Of a DNA stretch of 64,000 nt, positions 27,473 through 35,836 are shown piece after piece. The number at the start of each line of letters is the position of its first letter. Positions within the stretch are counted from its first letter, which is position 1. The stretch covers positions 1 to 64,000 of the forward strand of contig NZ_CP028473.1 of assembly GCF_003047105.1 (NCBI RefSeq), in the 5' to 3' direction. The notes beneath the pieces are model-generated. The model was given only the letters and a program-made list of their open reading frames with translations. It was not told where the DNA came from and did no database searches. The stretch comes from Celeribacter baekdonensis (lineage in GTDB: Bacteria; Pseudomonadota; Alphaproteobacteria; Rhodobacterales; Rhodobacteraceae). The position numbers were made by a program, and so were the translations under genes.

Positions 27473-28605
27473 GTCTGCTCCTCCCCGGAGGCTCCTGCGT
27501 GGAGCTTTTCCGCGACGATCGCGACTTCGGTGGCGTATGGTTCCCGGCCGAGCACAACTTTCACGAAGTTGCCAATCATCTCGATTGGCGTGACCGCGGC
27601 CCGCCCACTGCCGAGCACCTTGGTCTCCGCAGCGCGCTCCTGCCGGGCATAGGCCAGATGGCAAGCATTGGGATAGGTCGCGCGTAACCGCTTCATCGGA
27701 TCGATCAGAGGGTTTTCATCCGTCAGGATCGCCTGGATGAAGTCATCAGACGGCGTTCCTTCCAGAAGATCCGAGAATGCCCCGGTAAGCGAGCGAACCT
27801 GCCGGATCGGTCGGAACGGTACGGTGCGGATCTCGGCCCCTTCAGCCTGCAGATCGACGACAGTCATGGATTTTTCGTTTCCTGCCTCGTCGAACCCGAA
27901 AGCGAGCGGTGCGCCGGAGTAACGAATATGGCTCGCGCCGACTTCCTGCGGCTTGTGCAAATGTCCTAGTGCAACATAGTCCGCCCCGTCGAAGACATTG
28001 GAGGGAACAGTTTCGATACCCCCGACTCGCGTCAGGGCGCGCTCGGTCTCGCCAACCGCACCCCCCGCGACGAAAGCATGGGCCACGACGACCCAACGCG
28101 CCCCATCAGGCACCTGCCTCCTCGCCGCAGCGATCTGAGCGGCAACGACTTCCGCTGGCGCATCAATGCTTTCATCCCCGAACACCTCGCGTGCGGCGTA
28201 TTCATAGGAAAAGGGCAGTGCGGAAAAGGCGATCTCGCCTTGCGGGTCACGCAGCACCAGCGGCGCCTCTACCGCGTCGGCAATCCCGCGCACCAGCACA
28301 CAAGACGCGGTGGAAAAGACAGACATTGCCTCGATCCGGTCGCCAGAATCGTGGTTTCCAGAGATCATCACCACAGCGGCTTCGGTCTCCTCCGCCACGC
28401 GCTTGAGGAAACGATTGAACTGCCGGATCGACGAATTGGGCGGCGAGGCACGGTCAAAAACGTCTCCGGCGATGACAAGAACATCGACCCGATCGGCCAC
28501 AAGCGTTTCAAGGATCTGACCCAGGATAACCTCGTGATCCTCCTCAAGGCTCAACCCCATGAACTGCCGCCCCAAGTGCAGATCCGCTGTATGAAGTATT
28601 CGCAT
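27469..28605 (-). CDS. sbcD: SbcD-like exonuclease subunit (metallophosphoesterase)
   Basis: This encodes 378 residues from ATG 28605 (MRILHTADLHLGRQFMG). The metallophosphoesterase motifs are complete: ADLHLG, AGDVFDRASP, SGNHDSGDR, VVVAHAF and ALGHLHKPQ. It forms the Mn-dependent nuclease of the SbcCD complex with the coupled downstream sbcC. The promoter region faces the WYL regulator gene, with a perfect palindrome at 28622-28633 directly upstream of the start. The lower-case evidence for transfer is the softer G+C content compared with the virB genes. Confidence 0.93.
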   Translation of the reverse strand: MRILHTADLHLGRQFMGLSLEEDHEVILGQILETLVADRVDVLVIAGDVFDRASPPNSSIRQFNRFLKRVAEETEAAVVMISGNHDSGDRIEAMSVFSTASCVLVRGIADAVEAPLVLRDPQGEIAFSALPFSYEYAAREVFGDESIDAPAEVVAAQIAAARRQVPDGARWVVVAHAFVAGGAVGETERALTRVGGIETVPSNVFDGADYVALGHLHKPQEVGASHIRYSGAPLAFGFDEAGNEKSMTVVDLQAEGAEIRTVPFRPIRQVRSLTGAFSDLLEGTPSDDFIQAILTDENPLIDPMKRLRATYPNACHLAYARQERAAETKVLGSGRAAVTPIEMIGNFVKVVLGREPYATEVAIVAEKLHAGASGEEQT

Positions 28606-28621
28606 CAGATCAATCCACATT

Positions 28622-28633
28622 CTATACGTATAG
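28622..28633. promoter_or_regulatory. 12-bp perfect palindrome between sbcD and the WYL gene
   Basis: CTATACGTATAG lies between the divergent starts 28605 (sbcD) and 28678 (WYL gene), in an AT-rich spacer of 72 bp. It is the obvious operator candidate for the WYL protein, controlling both genes. Binding is inferred from position only. Confidence 0.5.
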
Positions 28634-28677
28634 TAAATGTATGGACTTTGTGAGCCGAGTCAAGTACTGCTTCGTGC

Positions 28678-29469
28678 ATGACCCTAGAAGACCTCAAACA
28701 CGCGCAACGCGAGCGAATTTTGTTCCTCGACCAATGCCTGACCTGGAGGGGTCAGGCGAACCGTCGTGACTTGATGGAACGATTCAATATCTCTATGGCA
28801 CAGGCTGCCGTTGACTTTCGAACCTATCTCTCGCTGACGAATACGCCGCCAGTCTACGATGCTGGGGATAAGGCCTACTTCTCGACCGGCGACCACTGCG
28901 CATTGACTGATGCTGGCCCGAAACAAGTTTTCGAATTGCTCGATGGCAAGGCTGCATCGCTTGGCGCGAGCATCCCGCTTCCCACTCGCGTGATGGATTC
29001 CACCATCGTCGCACAGCTCTACCGCGCGATGAAGGGCGAACGAGACATCCAGATCACCTACACCTCGATGACAAGCGGCCTCTCCGACCCTCAGTGGATC
29101 AGTCCAGTTCAGTTTCATTTTGACGGAGAGGCAATTTATCTCCGCGCCTGGAGCTATAATCACGAAGCGTACCGCGATTATCTCCCAATACGAATAACGA
29201 AACAAACCCAGCTGGAAACGCGGGAGAGGCCTGCCTCTCTGCGATTTGACACGGACTGGAACAGCTTGGTGCGCTTGTGGATACGCCCGCGTTCAGATCT
29301 ATCCGATGCACAAGCGCAGGCCGTCCGGCTGGAGTACGGCTTTGGCGACAAGACGCACCTACTGATCGAAACGCGTAAGGCGCTCGCATTTTATGTCGTA
29401 AGACGATGGCGCCTCGATGACGAAAAAGCTCGGCTAGAATTAGATAGGATGGAAGAATTGGGTGCTTAA
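28678..29469 (+). CDS. WYL-domain transcriptional regulator (BrxR/CapW-like layout)
   Basis: This encodes 263 residues. The N-terminal winged helix (about 1-75) reads RQANRRDLMERFNISMAQ-like text, with the helix-turn-helix near residues 27-50. The WYL domain follows at about 118-190, with ITYTSMTSG, WISPVQFHFDGEAIYLRAW and RDYLPIRI; the usual Trp-Tyr-Leu is represented by the related YLRAW stretch. A C-terminal extension (190-263) matches the WCX region of such regulators. Many defence islands carry WYL repressors of this layout that respond to nucleic acid ligands. It is divergent from sbcDC and may repress it through the palindrome at 28622. Confidence 0.8.
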   Translation: MTLEDLKHAQRERILFLDQCLTWRGQANRRDLMERFNISMAQAAVDFRTYLSLTNTPPVYDAGDKAYFSTGDHCALTDAGPKQVFELLDGKAASLGASIPLPTRVMDSTIVAQLYRAMKGERDIQITYTSMTSGLSDPQWISPVQFHFDGEAIYLRAWSYNHEAYRDYLPIRITKQTQLETRERPASLRFDTDWNSLVRLWIRPRSDLSDAQAQAVRLEYGFGDKTHLLIETRKALAFYVVRRWRLDDEKARLELDRMEELGA

Positions 29470-29774
29470 AGTACGCCCTCAGCGAAAAGACTGCAAATTC
29501 AATGCCGAACAGGATGAGATAAAACAGTGGCCCTGTCTGCATCTGTACGCCAACATGAGCCTAATGAAACTGACATAGTAAGCTGGCATCTTAATTTCCG
29601 CATGACGGAGGCAAGGCATTTCGGCCTAGCGGGATACAGAACGCACGACAGACACGCCCCCTGCGCACACTATCCAAACTGCGCTGCTAACAAGCGCAAC
29701 AAGCTTCAATGCGGTTGGAAAGCCGGAGCCTTTTCAGACGGCCGCCGTAGACGGGCGAGATCGAGCGTGAAATA
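29470..29774. other. Spacer upstream of the SIR2 gene, no supported gene
   Basis: A plus-strand open frame from 29527 exists but has no ribosome-binding site, atypical composition and no recognisable features, and I do not support it. The promoter for the SIR2-HerA operon should lie here, but I could not pick a clear -35/-10 pair. Confidence 0.4.
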
Positions 29775-31043
29775 TTGAACCAAGTGCTAGATGCGAGGAT
29801 GCAGAAGCAAGTGTTGAGGGAGCGCAAGTTGACTGTCAGTGTTCATAATCCCGATCAGTATATGGCGGCGCTTAGGACGATCGTCGCGCAGGGCCGGAAG
29901 CGGATCGGGCTGTTGGTTGGCGCTGGAGCTTCTGCCGGAATGGCAAAGCCCGATGGCACCTATCCGCTCATCCCGGCAGTTGCGGGGCTCACGGACCAAG
30001 TTCTCACGACACTTGCCCCAACCTATCAAAAACAGATTGATGGCCTGAAAGCCGAACTCGCGCAGCATGACATCGAGACGATCCTTTCGAGGATTCGCTC
30101 TCTGAGCCAAGTGATTGGTTCGTCGAAAGTCCACGATCTCGACGGCCCAGGCTTTGCGACCTTCGGAGAAGCGATCTGCTCCGAGATAGGCAAGATCGTG
30201 GACGTCCGATTGCCCGAGACTGAATCAGCATATGCAGATCTCGTGAATTGGATCACGGGCACAACGCGTGACTATCCCGTTGAAATCTTCACCACGAACT
30301 ACGACTTGTTGTTCGAAGAAGCGTTCGAATCCGTACGAGCGCCGTACTTCGATGGCTTCACGGGTGGTCGCGAACCATTCTTCGACCCCGTCTCAGTGTC
30401 GCGCAGTGATCTTCCCGCGCGCTGGACGCGGCTATGGAAGCTCCATGGATCGCTCGGCTGGCGCGCTAGCTCTAAGGGCGAAGTAATTCGCACGGGCCAA
30501 AGCTCAGCAAGTCACCTCGTCTTCCCCGAACACCTGAAATACGATCAAACACAGAAAGCGCCCTACGCAGCGTTGCTCGATCGCCTTCGTACGTTCCTGC
30601 TCACCCCCGACACGCTACTCATTTCTATCGGATTTTCTTTTGCCGATGCACACATCGCGGCCCGAATAGATGAAGCGCTCGCAGCCAATCCATCCTCCAG
30701 CGTATTCGCATTCCAGTACAAGATTCTAGATGAAGAGGGTCCGGCGTGCGACCTCGCGCGCCGTCTGCCTAACTTTAGCGTCTATGCACGTGACCAGGCC
30801 AAGGTGAACGGCACGCGCGGCGCATGGAAAGCTCCGGCCGAACTTCCGAGCAAGGATTGGGGGCCGATAAGGTCAACCTACATGGACGACAAAGGAAACT
30901 TCACGCTCGGTGCAATAGAACCCTTTGCTCGCTTCTTCGCGGCATCACGATCGGTTCAAGCATTTCCGACACAACCGGACCTTGCAGCATTGGCAGCGGA
31001 GGCGCCACCACCGACAGCCGCCACCGCGTCGGAGGCCAAATGA
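29775..31043 (+). CDS. SIR2-family NADase of a SIR2-HerA defence operon
   Basis: This encodes 422 residues, starting at TTG 29775 or ATG 29799. SIR2 (SIR2_2-like) features are present: the nucleotide loop KRIGLLVGAGASAGM, VEIFTTNYDLLFEEAF with the conserved Asn-Tyr-Asp, LWKLHGSLGW with the catalytic His, and LISIGFSFADAHIAARID. In known SIR2-HerA systems the SIR2 subunit depletes NAD+ when the complex senses phage. The stop overlaps the herA start (ATGA), which makes a stoichiometric complex likely. Base composition is lower in G+C than the conjugation genes. Confidence 0.88.
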   Translation: MNQVLDARMQKQVLRERKLTVSVHNPDQYMAALRTIVAQGRKRIGLLVGAGASAGMAKPDGTYPLIPAVAGLTDQVLTTLAPTYQKQIDGLKAELAQHDIETILSRIRSLSQVIGSSKVHDLDGPGFATFGEAICSEIGKIVDVRLPETESAYADLVNWITGTTRDYPVEIFTTNYDLLFEEAFESVRAPYFDGFTGGREPFFDPVSVSRSDLPARWTRLWKLHGSLGWRASSKGEVIRTGQSSASHLVFPEHLKYDQTQKAPYAALLDRLRTFLLTPDTLLISIGFSFADAHIAARIDEALAANPSSSVFAFQYKILDEEGPACDLARRLPNFSVYARDQAKVNGTRGAWKAPAELPSKDWGPIRSTYMDDKGNFTLGAIEPFARFFAASRSVQAFPTQPDLAALAAEAPPPTAATASEAK

Positions 31044-32857
31044 ACGCCCCTACTCTTCTCGGCCATGTCGGCTCTGTCGCCGGTTCGACCGTAAGTGTGC
31101 GTCAATTCGAGGGCGTTGCTTCGGGCATTGCGATCATCGGAGGACGAAGCTACCGGGTAGGTCAGGTCGGCAGCTTTGTGCGGATACCACAGGGGTATCA
31201 TGATCTTTATGCTATCATATCAGAGGTCGGGGCAAGTGCGACACCGGTGACGCTAGTCGATGCGCTAGACCGCGGCGAACGATGGCTAACCGTTCAGCTC
31301 ATTGGCGAGATTGTCGAGGCCTCGTTTGAGCGAGGCATCAGCCAGTATCCGAACGTGAACGATGAAGTGCATCTGGTCACAGAAGAGGATCTGGCCAAGA
31401 TCTACGGTGCAGAGTTTTCCGGACAAGTGATAGTCGGGCGACTTGCTAACGCCGAGAGCATTCCGGTCCGCCTGGACCTCGACAAGCTAGTCACGCGCCA
31501 TAGCGCAGTGCTTGGCTCTACCGGGTCGGGCAAGTCCACGACTGTCTCTAGCTTGTTGCGGTCAATCTCGGCGCCTGACGGAGCAGGCTTTCCGAACGCG
31601 CGCATCCTCTTACTCGATATCCACGGCGAATATGCCAGCGCGCTCGCCGACAACGCTGAGATTTTTCGGATCACACCCGGAGTCGGAGAGAAGCAGCTGG
31701 TCATTCCGTACTGGGCACTACGGCCGGCCGAAATACTCAACTTTCTGTGCGGGAAGTTGGATGATCGCGCAACGACCGCAATACTCGACAAGATCTTCGC
31801 AGCCAAAAGCGCGATTGCTCAAGCAGACAATTTGCCTGGTGTCGATCTGAATTCAATGACCTTCGACAGCCCTATTCCGTACAGCTTGCGAAACCTGTGG
31901 CTCGAGCTGATCGAACCAGAAGTTAAAACCTGGCTCGATCAGGCCAAGACACAACCGGCGATCATTCAGCCCGGCGACGCGACCACGCTTCGTCAACCAG
32001 CCTACCAGCCGCACACAACAACGAATTCAGCACCTTACCAGAACAACGTCGGTGTGCTCGGAATCCGCAAGCAGCTCGACCGAATGCGATCACGTATGCT
32101 CGATCGTCAGTTCGAGTTCCTGCTCAAGCCCGGTGAATGGGAGCCTGACCTGACGGGCCACGTAACGAATGACCTTCCATCCCTGCTCGAAAGCTGGATT
32201 GGCCACGAGAAAGCGATAACGGTGCTTGATCTGTCGGGTATTCCTAGCGCGGTTCTTCTAGATTTGATCGGGGCGATTCTGTCGATTATCTATGAAGCGC
32301 TCTTCTGGGGTCGCGAGCGCGATGAGGGCGGCCGAAAGCGGCCTCAACTCGTCGTTATGGAGGAAGCTCACCGGTATCTTGGTCGAGAATCCGACAACCC
32401 TGCGCGCGAAATGGTTCAGAGAATCGCGAAAGAGGGACGCAAGTTCGGTATTGGTGCAATGATCGTCAGCCAGCGTCCTTCGGAAATTGACGACACCATT
32501 CTCTCCCAGTGTGGGACTTTTGTCGCGTTGCGCCTCACCAATTCCACTGACCGCAGCAAGGTACAAGCCGCTTTGCCCGATAACCTGAGCGGTATCGCCG
32601 ATAGCCTCTCGGTTCTAAGGACCGGCGAAGCAATAATAACCGGCGAGGCTGCACGGCTTCCAGTGCGCTGCCGCGTCACTCTCCCACCCAAAGACCGTCG
32701 TCCAAACAGCGAAGATCCGCTTGTAGCGGACAGCTGGAAGCGCCCCAGGGGCCCTGAAAACTATGATGAGCTTGTCGCGGTATGGCGTGCCCAGGACCCA
32801 AAGTGGAAGCCACCAGAAGTGGGCGAGAACGAAGACGAGAACGAGGGAGGAATTTGA
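31040..32857 (+). CDS. herA: HerA-like hexameric ATPase/translocase
   Basis: This encodes 605 residues from ATG 31040 (MNAPTLLGHVGSVAGSTVSV); the upstream part of the frame lies inside the SIR2 gene. The N-terminal HAS-barrel (about 1-100) leads to Walker A GSTGSGKSTTVSSL at about residue 157, then LLLDIHGEYA, Walker B LVVMEEAHRYLG and the sensor region IVSQRPSEIDDTILSQCGTF. HerA works as a hexamer. With the coupled SIR2 gene it forms the known SIR2-HerA antiphage pair, with a KTSC gene added at the 3' end. Confidence 0.92.
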   Translation: MNAPTLLGHVGSVAGSTVSVRQFEGVASGIAIIGGRSYRVGQVGSFVRIPQGYHDLYAIISEVGASATPVTLVDALDRGERWLTVQLIGEIVEASFERGISQYPNVNDEVHLVTEEDLAKIYGAEFSGQVIVGRLANAESIPVRLDLDKLVTRHSAVLGSTGSGKSTTVSSLLRSISAPDGAGFPNARILLLDIHGEYASALADNAEIFRITPGVGEKQLVIPYWALRPAEILNFLCGKLDDRATTAILDKIFAAKSAIAQADNLPGVDLNSMTFDSPIPYSLRNLWLELIEPEVKTWLDQAKTQPAIIQPGDATTLRQPAYQPHTTTNSAPYQNNVGVLGIRKQLDRMRSRMLDRQFEFLLKPGEWEPDLTGHVTNDLPSLLESWIGHEKAITVLDLSGIPSAVLLDLIGAILSIIYEALFWGRERDEGGRKRPQLVVMEEAHRYLGRESDNPAREMVQRIAKEGRKFGIGAMIVSQRPSEIDDTILSQCGTFVALRLTNSTDRSKVQAALPDNLSGIADSLSVLRTGEAIITGEAARLPVRCRVTLPPKDRRPNSEDPLVADSWKRPRGPENYDELVAVWRAQDPKWKPPEVGENEDENEGGI

Positions 32858-33066
32858 TGGAACGACAGCCAGTAACTTCCAGCAACTTGGCTGAGGTCGG
32901 GTATGACCCTGAATTAGAGACGCTCGAGGTCCAATTCAGGCATGGCGGCGTTTATCAGTATTTCAACGTGCCTGCCTTCATGTACGAGCGTCTCATGTCC
33001 GCCGACTCACTAGGTCGTTTTTTCAACGCGGAAATAAAGGGGCACTACCCCGAGGCGAAGATCTAG
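32857..33066 (+). CDS. KTSC-domain protein
   Basis: This encodes 69 residues, with ATG 32857 sharing a base with the herA stop (TGATG). The sequence SSNLAEVGYDPELETLEVQF, YQYFNVPAFMYERLMSADS and GRFFNAEIKGHY fits the KTSC domain, a small fold found alone or fused to nucleic-acid-related proteins. Coupling to herA suggests it belongs to the SIR2-HerA unit, perhaps as sensor or regulator. No catalytic motif is evident. Confidence 0.8.
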   Translation: MERQPVTSSNLAEVGYDPELETLEVQFRHGGVYQYFNVPAFMYERLMSADSLGRFFNAEIKGHYPEAKI

Positions 33067-33083
33067 CGTGCTGCGTTGAAATG

Positions 33084-33121
33084 ACTTTGAAGTTTTCAAG
33101 CCGCATTGAGATGCATCTCAA
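33084..33121. terminator. Dyads between convergent ktsc and virD4 genes
   Basis: A stem TTGAA-N3-TTCAA is followed by the perfect 16-bp palindrome TTGAGATGCATCTCAA at 33106-33121. They lie in the 110-bp gap where the defence operon and virD4 converge, so a bidirectional terminator is plausible. There is no clear T-run, and a protein-binding site is possible instead. Confidence 0.35.
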
Positions 33122-33176
33122 GCGCGCTTGTCTCCAATCAGTCCCAAGGGCAAAGCTGCCTACAAGATTGTCGCGC

Positions 33177-35099
33177 TCACCCACCCAACAACTCCTCAAT
33201 GAAATCCTCCTGCCGGTCGAGCGCCGCCTCCCATTCCTTGGGCACGTTCGCTTCCCGCTCGAGCGTCTCTGGCTCTGGTTGCCCACGCCCGGCCTCCATC
33301 GTCCTCAAGCTCATCGCGCGCGCTTCGCGGCGGTGCGAGCGATCCCGGACTGGCGCGCGTTCGGTTGGCTTCAACGGCTCATCAGCACTTGCCTCGTCAC
33401 TACCGTCGCTGTCCCACGGCCCCACGCCCTGCACACTCGGGGGATAGGGGAAGGGCTTTCCCTCCTGGCGCGCCAACATCTCCTTGAAGAACGGATCGTC
33501 GTAATATTTGATCCGGCTCGCCTTGATCGGATGCTGCGGCGAGGCGAGGATAATGACCTCGTCGGGGTCCATCAGGCGCGCTTCGGTCTCGGAAAGCAAT
33601 GGCCGCTCTTCCAGACGCGCCGAGCTCGAGGTCGCCCCGAGGAAGCCCTTGTTCCGGCCATACATCCGGGTAACCGCCTCGCGGGTGGTGCTGCCGACCG
33701 CAGCGGAGACTTCCTTCACGGTGCGCTGATCGCGAGGCGTGATGTAAAGCTTCAGCCCCGCCCCGTTCTCAAGGCTTTCGCGGCCCTCGGGCCCGTAAAT
33801 CCGGTCGAGCGAGGCCAGCGACTGCGCAATCATCGCGACACGACCGCCATAGCTTGCCAGCGAATGGATCGCGCGTTCGAGATAGGGCATCGCTCCCATT
33901 TGCTGGAACTCGTCGATCATCATCATGACGGGCCAGGGCTCGTCCGGACCCGGCTCATTCAGGCGGATCGAGGCAATGAGATCGGCGAACATCAGGCGTA
34001 GGAGCGGGGCGAGAGTCGCGATGTGATCCTCGGAGACGGCGATGTAGAGCGACTGCGGTTGCTTCCGAAAAGTCGAGAAATCAAAATCGCTCGCCTCGGT
34101 GGCCGAGCGTACCGCCGGGTTGTCCCACTGTTTGAGACCGGCGGTCATCAGCGCCTGGATGTTTGAGGTCAGCAGCCGCGACGAGGCGCTCGCGGCATTG
34201 GTCCAGAGCTCGCGCAGGATGTCCTCCTCGGCCTCGTCGGCATAGGTCTTGTATTGCGCGTTCTTGTATTCGCCCCCGGCGACGATCTTGTTGACCTCAC
34301 CAAGATTCGGCGTGCCGCGCTGGATCGCCAGCAGACAAGCGGCAACAAAGATCGACTTGCCCGCCTCGGAGAAGGTGTCGAGTTGCTTGTTGTCCTTGTC
34401 GAGAAAGAGGTCGGCCAGGATCGAGACCTCAGTGAAGCGCTGTGCGAAGCTCGGGGCCTTGGCGATCCGCGCCAGCGGATTGTAGCGATGCGTGGCATTG
34501 GCCCAGTCGAAGGGGCTGAAGCGATAGACCTCGTCGCCGTTCAGCGCCCGGAGCCGTGCGGTCTTCTCGAAGTTCTCGCCCTTCACATCGAGCACCACGA
34601 CCGAGCCCGCGAAACTCAGAAGGTTCGGGATCACGAAGCCAACGCCCTTACCGGCCCGCGTGGGCGCGACCATCATCACATGCGGGATGGTGGTCGAGGA
34701 GATGAACTCAGCTTTGGACGTCGGGGCTCCGAGCTTGCCGCAGACGAAACCTTTGCCCGGAGCCTGCAGCATGTCGTTCTTCTTTAGCTCCGCCTTTGTC
34801 TGCCAGTGCGCCGAGCCGTAATCGTCCCGCTCCTTCTTCCAGGTCCAGGCCAGCGCCAGGGCGCCGAGGCCGAAAGCCCCGAAGCCGACAGCGCCAAACC
34901 CCACTTTGAAGGCCTCGGGGTGCGCCGCGCGGGTGCCGGCGCTGGCCTTCCAGAGCGCCAACATGTCGAAGCTTTGAAACCCGGATTTCAGGGCCAGGGT
35001 CAGGTAGAAGGCGGCGATGATCGTGCCGATGACAGCACCGCAGATCACGCCGAAGAGGAGCGCAGCCCAGAGGGGAAGTGTCTTGGTCATGGTGGTCAT
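33177..35099 (-). CDS. virD4: VirD4/TraG type IV coupling protein
   Basis: This encodes 640 residues. Two N-terminal membrane helices (ALLFGVICGAVIGTIIAAFY and VGFGAVGFGAFGLGALALAW) anchor it in the inner membrane. The cytoplasmic ATPase has Walker A APTRAGKGVGFVIPNLL, followed by VVVLDVKGENFEKTA, and Walker B MMMIDEFQQMGAMPYL. VirD4 brings the relaxase-DNA complex to the VirB channel. It lies 5 bp after the 243-aa gene in the mobilisation operon and is separated from virB11 by the 11-kb defence island on the other side. Confidence 0.95.
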   Translation of the reverse strand: MTTMTKTLPLWAALLFGVICGAVIGTIIAAFYLTLALKSGFQSFDMLALWKASAGTRAAHPEAFKVGFGAVGFGAFGLGALALAWTWKKERDDYGSAHWQTKAELKKNDMLQAPGKGFVCGKLGAPTSKAEFISSTTIPHVMMVAPTRAGKGVGFVIPNLLSFAGSVVVLDVKGENFEKTARLRALNGDEVYRFSPFDWANATHRYNPLARIAKAPSFAQRFTEVSILADLFLDKDNKQLDTFSEAGKSIFVAACLLAIQRGTPNLGEVNKIVAGGEYKNAQYKTYADEAEEDILRELWTNAASASSRLLTSNIQALMTAGLKQWDNPAVRSATEASDFDFSTFRKQPQSLYIAVSEDHIATLAPLLRLMFADLIASIRLNEPGPDEPWPVMMMIDEFQQMGAMPYLERAIHSLASYGGRVAMIAQSLASLDRIYGPEGRESLENGAGLKLYITPRDQRTVKEVSAAVGSTTREAVTRMYGRNKGFLGATSSSARLEERPLLSETEARLMDPDEVIILASPQHPIKASRIKYYDDPFFKEMLARQEGKPFPYPPSVQGVGPWDSDGSDEASADEPLKPTERAPVRDRSHRREARAMSLRTMEAGRGQPEPETLEREANVPKEWEAALDRQEDFIEELLGG

Positions 35100-35104
35100 C
35101 CCCC

Positions 35105-35836
35105 TCAGAATTCCATCTCGTCATCGAGACCGCGGTCGCGACCAAGATCGCGGCCCAGCTCCTCCTGCTGGCCACGCATCCGCGCCACTTCGGTCGCCTT
35201 GTCCTGCTGCAACCCGGCAGCGCGGTCGGTGAAGACCTGATCGCCGGTCTCCTCAAAGGTCATCTCGAGGAATTCCTGCGTGACGGTGATCTGGTCGAGC
35301 TTGCTCGGCAGGGCCGCATCCAGCACTTCGTAGTTGCCACGGCGTAGCTCGGCCAAGCCCTCTTCGCCCAGCTCCTTGAAAAGCTCGGATTGCAGGGTCC
35401 GCTCGACCACCTCTTCCTGTTCTTCGGTGAGCTTGCCATCCCGCAACATGTCGGCGAGGTCCTGCAGGTAGGGATTGGGCGTCCGGTCGTCCTCGTCGAT
35501 GAGAGGCAAGGTCGCCTCCTCCTCGTCCGCGAGGGTCCGGCCGATCTCGACGCCCATCTCCTTCGCGCGTTCCATAAGCGCGTCCATCACCCCGTCGACC
35601 TTCTCGAGCGCGACATCCAGTTGGTCGTCATTGGCCGTCTCAACGCTGAGGCCATCCTTCGCCAGCACCGCGTTCATGTCCCGCTCGACCCAGTCCTGTG
35701 CCATGCCGTAGTTCCGCGTGCCACCCGCCGCGATCCGGGCCACCAGCTCTTCGCTGTCCATGCCTGCCTCTTCGGCGCGCTCGAGCAAGTCACGCAGCCC
35801 TTCATCATTGCCAGCCTGAAGTGCCGCGATCAGCAC
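35105..35836 (-). CDS. C-terminal part of the relaxase or a coupled acidic protein, 243 aa
   Basis: The frame starts at GTG 35836, overlapping the relaxase stop by seven bases. The protein is acidic and helical (LIAALQAGNDEGLRDLLERA, DQLDVALEKVDGVMDALM). Reading this frame further upstream gives an uninterrupted LSAGAGSEVLIAAL that joins smoothly to the relaxase end GKQLEEPYP. One base missing or added near 35850 would therefore make a single relaxase of about 640 residues. Either it is a separate coupled gene or the 3' half of a frameshifted relaxase gene. I cannot decide from the sequence alone. Confidence 0.65.
   Translation of the reverse strand: MLIAALQAGNDEGLRDLLERAEEAGMDSEELVARIAAGGTRNYGMAQDWVERDMNAVLAKDGLSVETANDDQLDVALEKVDGVMDALMERAKEMGVEIGRTLADEEEATLPLIDEDDRTPNPYLQDLADMLRDGKLTEEQEEVVERTLQSELFKELGEEGLAELRRGNYEVLDAALPSKLDQITVTQEFLEMTFEETGDQVFTDRAAGLQQDKATEVARMRGQQEELGRDLGRDRGLDDEMEF

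Noticed and set aside
29527..29778. A plus-strand open frame before the SIR2 gene
   Set aside because: No start signal and no protein-like pattern; it merely overlaps the SIR2 start.
22698..31043. TIR and SIR2 genes together as a Thoeris system
   Set aside because: They are 6 kb apart on opposite strands in separate operons. The SIR2 gene is coupled to herA, and the TIR gene to a zinc-ribbon gene, so two distinct systems fit better.
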